A stretch of DNA of 64,000 nucleotides from an uncultured Dokdonia sp. Lineage in GTDB: Bacteria > Bacteroidota > Bacteroidia > Flavobacteriales > Flavobacteriaceae. Of this stretch, positions 60,499 to 64,000 are shown one piece after another (the first letter of the stretch is position 1; each line of letters starts with the position of its first letter). The translations under genes were made by a program, and so were the position numbers. Below the pieces are notes generated by a model. That model was not told where the DNA came from. It saw only the letters and a list, made by a program, of their open reading frames with translations, and ran no database searches. The stretch spans positions 62,001-126,000 of the forward strand of contig NZ_CANMDS010000003.1 of the NCBI RefSeq assembly GCF_947496725.1, written 5' to 3'.

Positions 60499-61116
60499 AT
60501 GGAGGATCTTCTTACTTTTTCTTTAACCGTATTTACCGGTTTTTTTGCCATTACAAATCCTATATCAAATATGACAATTTTTTTGTCGCTTACAGAGGGT
60601 GCCAGTAAGAAGGTAAAAAGGGATATTAATAAAAGAGCAACAATAGTGGCCTTCATTATCGTAGCACTGTTTGTACTATTAGGTAAGTTTATTTTTGAAT
60701 TATTTGATATCACCATACCTGCTTTTAAAATTTTTGGAGGGATACTCGTCTTTCTTATAGGTTTTGATTTACTTCAGTCTAAGAAGTCTAGTGTAAAGCA
60801 CCTCAAAACGGTAGATGTAGATGAAAATATTGCAATATCACCTCTAGCTATACCTATTATCGCGGGACCCGGTACAATTGTTACTGCAATGAACTCTGTT
60901 GCAGATGCGAGTTATATGCAAATAGGTCTTGTGATTTTCATTTTTGGTTTAATGTGCTTATTAACTTATATCACCTTTCGTGCGAGCGATTTTATCGTAA
61001 AAGTCTTAGGTAATAATGTGATCTCTGTGATAGGTAAGATTATGGGATTAATCATTGGTATAATAGGTACTGGGATGATTATTGAGGGAATTAAAATTTC
61101 GTTTAACTTATCTTAA
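60499..61116 (+). CDS. MarC-family integral membrane protein
   Basis: A 205-residue inner-membrane protein with six hydrophobic helices of the MarC/UPF0056 family. FTGFFAITNPISNMTIFLSLTEG near the N-terminus and PLAIPIIAGPGTIVTAM in the middle are the family's two signature segments, each containing the NP or GPG motif. The function is not established; early links to multiple antibiotic resistance were not confirmed. The gene stands alone. Confidence 0.9.
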   Translation: MEDLLTFSLTVFTGFFAITNPISNMTIFLSLTEGASKKVKRDINKRATIVAFIIVALFVLLGKFIFELFDITIPAFKIFGGILVFLIGFDLLQSKKSSVKHLKTVDVDENIAISPLAIPIIAGPGTIVTAMNSVADASYMQIGLVIFIFGLMCLLTYITFRASDFIVKVLGNNVISVIGKIMGLIIGIIGTGMIIEGIKISFNLS

Positions 61117-61186
61117 GTAAGCTCTTTATAGAGGTGAGTTGTGAGATATATTGTAAATTATAGTTCTATAAATCAATCCTCAGATT

Positions 61187-61798
61187 ATGAAAATAGCAAT
61201 ACGTTATGTACTTGTTCTACTTTTTTTAAGCAGTTGTACATCAAGTAAATTGATACCTTCTCAATATGTTTCTGACGCTTTTAAGGAGGCAAGTCTAGAT
61301 CGTATTCTCATTTTTGGAAATACAGAAGATAAAGAGCTTCAAAACAGATTTGAAAACAAGATGGCTGTTATAATGCAGGCAGAAGGTATCGTTCCTTACA
61401 AAATGCACGAAGTTTTTCCAGATGTAGTCTATAAGGAAGAACGTACTCAAACAGAGATAGAACAGTTTATTGTAAACTGCAAATCAAAAAATATTGACAA
61501 GATTCTTTTTGCCTCACGTAAGTCTATTACTGTAGATACGGTACTATCAAAGTCTCTGCATAATTATATGAACTCCCTAGAACCACTTAGAATGGGGAGC
61601 TCGTCTTCACAAGATCTTTCATATGATAAAAAAGAAGTTGTCACCTATATCATCGAGGCAGCTGTATATGATATTGCCACAACCTCAGAAGATAAGCCTA
61701 TTGCTACAACTACCTTAAAAGCTGTAGCACCAAAATCTCTAGATGACCTAGAAAACAAGTTTATAAAAGCAATAGAAAAACTATTTAAGAGTAGATAA
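61187..61798 (+). CDS. Hypothetical lipoprotein
   Basis: A 203-residue predicted lipoprotein with signal peptide MKIAIRYVLVLLFLSSC (Cys17) followed by TSSK. The mature domain (FKEASLDRILIFGNTEDKELQNRFENKMAVIMQAEGI, then FIVNCKSKNIDKILFA) looks like an alternating alpha/beta domain with a strand pattern resembling GNA1162/CsgG-type periplasmic folds, though I cannot name the family. It ends seven bases before the stop of the convergent universal stress gene. Confidence 0.7.
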   Translation: MKIAIRYVLVLLFLSSCTSSKLIPSQYVSDAFKEASLDRILIFGNTEDKELQNRFENKMAVIMQAEGIVPYKMHEVFPDVVYKEERTQTEIEQFIVNCKSKNIDKILFASRKSITVDTVLSKSLHNYMNSLEPLRMGSSSSQDLSYDKKEVVTYIIEAAVYDIATTSEDKPIATTTLKAVAPKSLDDLENKFIKAIEKLFKSR

Positions 61799-61806
61799 AT
61801 ATAGAC

Positions 61807-62643
61807 TTACTCATTTTTACTTTTAATAATATAGAAAGGGACAGCTGCCTTACTCCCTAGTTTATTTACTACTGGCTCGTTTATAAGGTTCTCTATAAAG
61901 TTATGCTTGTATACAATCATTACTAACATATCGATATTAAAATCTTCTATAAAGGATCCTATAAGCATTCTCTTTTTTGCAGTTGCTTCTACATAATTTA
62001 TATCTGTTTCAATAGGGTGTAATAATCGCTTTAAAGAATTTAAATTGTTGAGTTGTTCTATATGTAGACTCTGTTTATCGCCTATATGTAGTATTTGAAT
62101 TGTAGTATCGTCAAGCGCAGATGTTTTTTTTAATGGAGCAATATCATTATCAAACGAACGTGTAAAATCTGTGGGAAAGGCTATTTGCTGTAGTGGTTCA
62201 AATTGATAATTATCTGGTATAATAAGTACGTCACATCGTTTAGTATTTTTGACAACCTTAATGGTATTACTCCCAAAAAAAAGCTCTTTTGCTCCTGTAG
62301 CTCCTTTGGTGCCCATTACAATAAGGTCAATGTTATGTTGGTTAATGCTCGCTTCAATGCCATTAAGTAGCGAGGTATCTGTGTGTACAGCCCTAAATGT
62401 ATGTTGTGCGTTTTTATGTGATTGTGCTATTTGATCTTTATAAGCAGACAATTTTTTTTCTGAAGCTTCCTTCATCTCTTCTACATAATGTGAGGTGATA
62501 GTTGCTCTGTTGCTATCAGTAGGGAAAGACCACGCGTGAAATATATAAAATGTGCAATTTTCTTGTGCATATAACTTAATTGCATATTGTATTGCACTAA
62601 GTGCATTATTAGAAAAATCGGTAGGGAGTAGTATAGATTTCAT
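61807..62643 (-). CDS. Tandem universal stress protein (UspA) domains
   Basis: A 278-residue cytosolic protein with two Usp domains. The first starts KSILLPTDFSNNALSAIQYAIKL and has the ATP-binding motif VMGTKGATGAKELFFGSNTIKVV (GxxGxxx...GS). The second starts QQIAFPTDFTRSFDN, lacks the full G-x2-G-x9-G motif and ends FYIIKSKNE, so only the first half probably binds ATP. Tandem Usp proteins of this length are common in Flavobacteriia and respond to stress or starvation. A -7 box TAATTTTG (minus strand, 62658-62665) lies 14 bp before the start. Confidence 0.88.
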   Translation of the reverse strand: MKSILLPTDFSNNALSAIQYAIKLYAQENCTFYIFHAWSFPTDSNRATITSHYVEEMKEASEKKLSAYKDQIAQSHKNAQHTFRAVHTDTSLLNGIEASINQHNIDLIVMGTKGATGAKELFFGSNTIKVVKNTKRCDVLIIPDNYQFEPLQQIAFPTDFTRSFDNDIAPLKKTSALDDTTIQILHIGDKQSLHIEQLNNLNSLKRLLHPIETDINYVEATAKKRMLIGSFIEDFNIDMLVMIVYKHNFIENLINEPVVNKLGSKAAVPFYIIKSKNE

Positions 62644-62657
62644 AGGTTTATTTTTCT

Positions 62658-62665
62658 CAAAATTA
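62658..62665 (-). promoter_or_regulatory. -7 element of the universal stress protein gene
   Basis: Minus-strand TAATTTTG matches TAnnTTTG and gives a leader of only a few bases. Confidence 0.55.
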
Positions 62666-62762
62666 TGACCATCTTATTAACTCTAAAATGACTTTGGTCA
62701 GTGTTTAAAACTTATATATACTGGTAATTTGTATCACACCTTACAAATCATAATACATTGCT

Positions 62763-63362
62763 ATGCGTTATTATATTTTTCTAATTTTTATGCTAGTTAG
62801 CTCTTGGTCTACAAGTGCTACACAAGTAGAAAACCGCTACTTTGATATAATACATAACAATAAAGTTATAGGGAGTTTAAAAGCCGAAAAAACCATAGAT
62901 GACAACAAAACTCTTTACCAGAGCACCACAAATATTACAGCAACGATTATATGGGAAACACAAATAAACTATAATTATAAGGTGTTATTTGAGAGTGGGC
63001 TACTACAAACCTCAGACGTTGATATTTTTGTAAATGATAAACCGCGTGCTCAAACATATACAAGAAAACAAGACAGCCTTTTTATAATCTCTAGAGATAA
63101 TAAAAGACCTCAGTTTTATAAAGAACCTATTAATTATACGACCATCCAATTATATTTTGAACAACCCACAACTATAACAAGCTGTTATTCTGAGCAGGAT
63201 GGAAGTATTAATAAACTAGTAGCGCTGGGTAATCACTCGTATAAAAAGGTAAATGCCAAAGGCCGAGAAAACCTTTACTTCTATAAAGATGGGAGACTTA
63301 TAAAAGCAAGTATAGACGGTGGGATTATACAATTTGAACTCGTAGCCACGGCTAAGATGTAA
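62763..63362 (+). CDS. Secreted DUF6134-like protein
   Basis: A 199-residue protein with a signal peptide (MRYYIFLIFMLVSSWSTSAT). The mature part is an antiparallel beta-rich domain (VENRYFDIIHNNKVIGSLKAEKTI, TATIIWETQINYNYKVLFESGLL) that resembles DUF6134, a Bacteroidota family of unknown function with a likely beta-sheet lipid- or polymer-binding fold. It is monocistronic and convergent with tRNA-Arg, sharing a bidirectional terminator. Confidence 0.7.
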   Translation: MRYYIFLIFMLVSSWSTSATQVENRYFDIIHNNKVIGSLKAEKTIDDNKTLYQSTTNITATIIWETQINYNYKVLFESGLLQTSDVDIFVNDKPRAQTYTRKQDSLFIISRDNKRPQFYKEPINYTTIQLYFEQPTTITSCYSEQDGSINKLVALGNHSYKKVNAKGRENLYFYKDGRLIKASIDGGIIQFELVATAKM

Positions 63363-63392
63363 AAGTTCAATTATAAGAATGTGTAGAAATAA

Positions 63393-63427
63393 AAAAAACC
63401 TTACAATCATTTGATTGTAAGGTTTTT
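63393..63427. terminator. Bidirectional terminator
   Basis: Stem AAACCTTACAATC / GATTGTAAGGTTT with an ATTT loop, A run before and T run after. It serves the DUF6134-like gene (plus) and tRNA-Arg (minus). Confidence 0.85.
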
Positions 63428-63428
63428 G

Positions 63429-63502
63429 TGACCTCGACAGGATTCAAACCTGTAACCTCTTGAGCCGTAATCAAGTGCGCTATTCAGTTGCGCCACGAGG
63501 CC
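63429..63502 (-). tRNA. tRNA-Arg (anticodon ACG)
   Basis: Minus-strand acceptor stem GGCCTCG pairs with CGAGGTC (one G-U) and is followed by discriminator A. The anticodon arm CTTGA-TTACGGC-TCAAG gives ACG, read as ICG. The T-loop is GGTTTGAATCC. CCA is not encoded. Confidence 0.95.
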
Positions 63503-63702
63503 TTTTAGAAACAATAATTACTTGTTTGTTTCGGGGTGCAAATATACAATCATTTTATTGTTACACACAAGAAAAAGATAAAAAAAATGAGATTGTTTTA
63601 AACTCAAAACGATAGTTGTCATTCATTCAGCGTTTTACAATATTGATTAATTTATAGCACAAACTTTTGTATATCTTAGTACTATAAATACTCGCTTTAT
63701 CT

Positions 63703-64000
63703 ATGCAAATTTCAGACTACATAAGAGACGTTCAAGACTTTCCTAAAGAAGGAATTACTTTTAAAGATATAACACCTCTGCTGGGAGATAAGACCGCTTT
63801 CGCGAAAGCGGAAGAAATTCTATACACACTAGTGCCAGAAGTAGCAATAGATGTTGTGGTAGGAATTGAAGCGAGAGGTTTCTTTTATGGACCACTACTT
63901 GCAAAAAGACTCAATGCTGGATTTGTACCCGTACGCAAGCCTAATAAACTACCTTATACTACCATTAAGAAAGATTATGATCTCGAGTATGGTACAGATG
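63703..64000 (+). CDS. apt: Adenine phosphoribosyltransferase, C-terminus outside window
   Basis: The frame opens at ATG 63703 and runs off the window after 99 codons. The visible part starts [20 protein letters not shown], has the family core [20 protein letters not shown] and the flexible-loop start [12 protein letters not shown], all typical of Apt, which salvages adenine to AMP with PRPP. Compared with E. coli Apt there is no length change around residues 30-37, where the iterated palindrome encodes TAFAKAEE; the palindrome replaced codons without inserting residues. Confidence 0.93.
   Translation, partial: MQISDYIRDVQDFPKEGITFKDITPLLGDKTAFAKAEEILYTLVPEVAIDVVVGIEARGFFYGPLLAKRLNAGFVPVRKPNKLPYTTIKKDYDLEYGTD
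63794..63811. repeat. Iterated palindrome, copy 18 (inside apt)
   Basis: 18-bp perfect palindrome CCGCTTTCGCGAAAGCGG, read Thr-Ala-Phe-Ala-Lys-Ala. Confidence 0.9.

Overview
The window looks like chromosome from a marine Flavobacteriaceae (Bacteroidota) bacterium, most like Dokdonia or a close relative. The evidence is Bacteroidota-type promoters (-7 element TAnnTTTG) in front of many genes, a type IX secretion sorting domain, HmuY/TonB heme uptake, a BLUF photoreceptor, low-to-moderate GC and weak Shine-Dalgarno signals. The genus is an inference; no rRNA or marker-gene search was possible.

Layout. 0-3.4 kb: a truncated secreted protein, ychF, a BLUF blue-light sensor, tRNA-Ser and a small hypothetical gene. 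3.5-12.8 kb: a defence island on the minus strand in which a SIR2 + HerA pair sits inside a type I restriction-modification operon (hsdM-hsdS-sir2-herA-hsdR). 13-19 kb: a five-gene metabolic operon (enoyl-CoA hydratase, quinone-oxidoreductase-like MDR, 2OG-Fe(II) oxygenase, SDR, cupin lipoprotein) divergent from an AraC regulator, then a KefB-type antiporter. 20.9-29.2 kb: heme/iron acquisition (HmuY-like lipoprotein and TonB receptor, divergent from a DUF6607-like / ankyrin / DUF2271-like / PepSY-flavodoxin-reductase operon).

29.3-35.7 kb: a seven-gene signalling operon: response regulator, H-NOX heme sensor, PAS histidine kinase, FIST (NosP-like) sensor, second histidine kinase, Hpt and a LytTR response regulator. 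It reads as a phosphorelay with two possible nitric-oxide sensors. 35.8-53.8 kb: its likely targets. These are a T9SS-secreted protein, a 44-residue peptide plus a Wzx-like flippase, a STAS-like protein plus a GT4 glycosyltransferase, and a GT2 plus mannose-6-phosphate isomerase. Interleaved are a TPR/beta-barrel outer-membrane protein and a minus-strand operon (GT-C-like membrane protein, Ig-like lipoprotein, clan GH-A glycosidase). Five promoters, including that of the signalling operon, carry 9-bp direct repeats (consensus CCAYTCGTC) spaced 21 bp start to start. All lie in the same phase to the -7 box (about 33 and/or 54 bp upstream). This is the known geometry of LytTR-regulator sites and suggests that the relay controls a polysaccharide/adhesion programme and itself.

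54-60.3 kb: an operon (GH63-type mannosyl/glucosylglycerate hydrolase, sodium:solute symporter, glycerate kinase, second ManA) divergent from a LacI regulator with an operator between them. It is best read as uptake and breakdown of mannosylglycerate, the red-algal solute digeneaside. 60.4-64 kb: MarC, a lipoprotein, a universal stress protein, a DUF6134-like protein, tRNA-Arg and the start of apt.

A 14-22-bp palindrome centred on GCTTTCGCGAAAGC recurs 18 times (7 intergenic, 11 inside genes), about once per 3.6 kb. In genes it is read almost always in the one frame that gives Ala-Phe-Ala-Lys-Ala. Nothing else in the annotation explains it.
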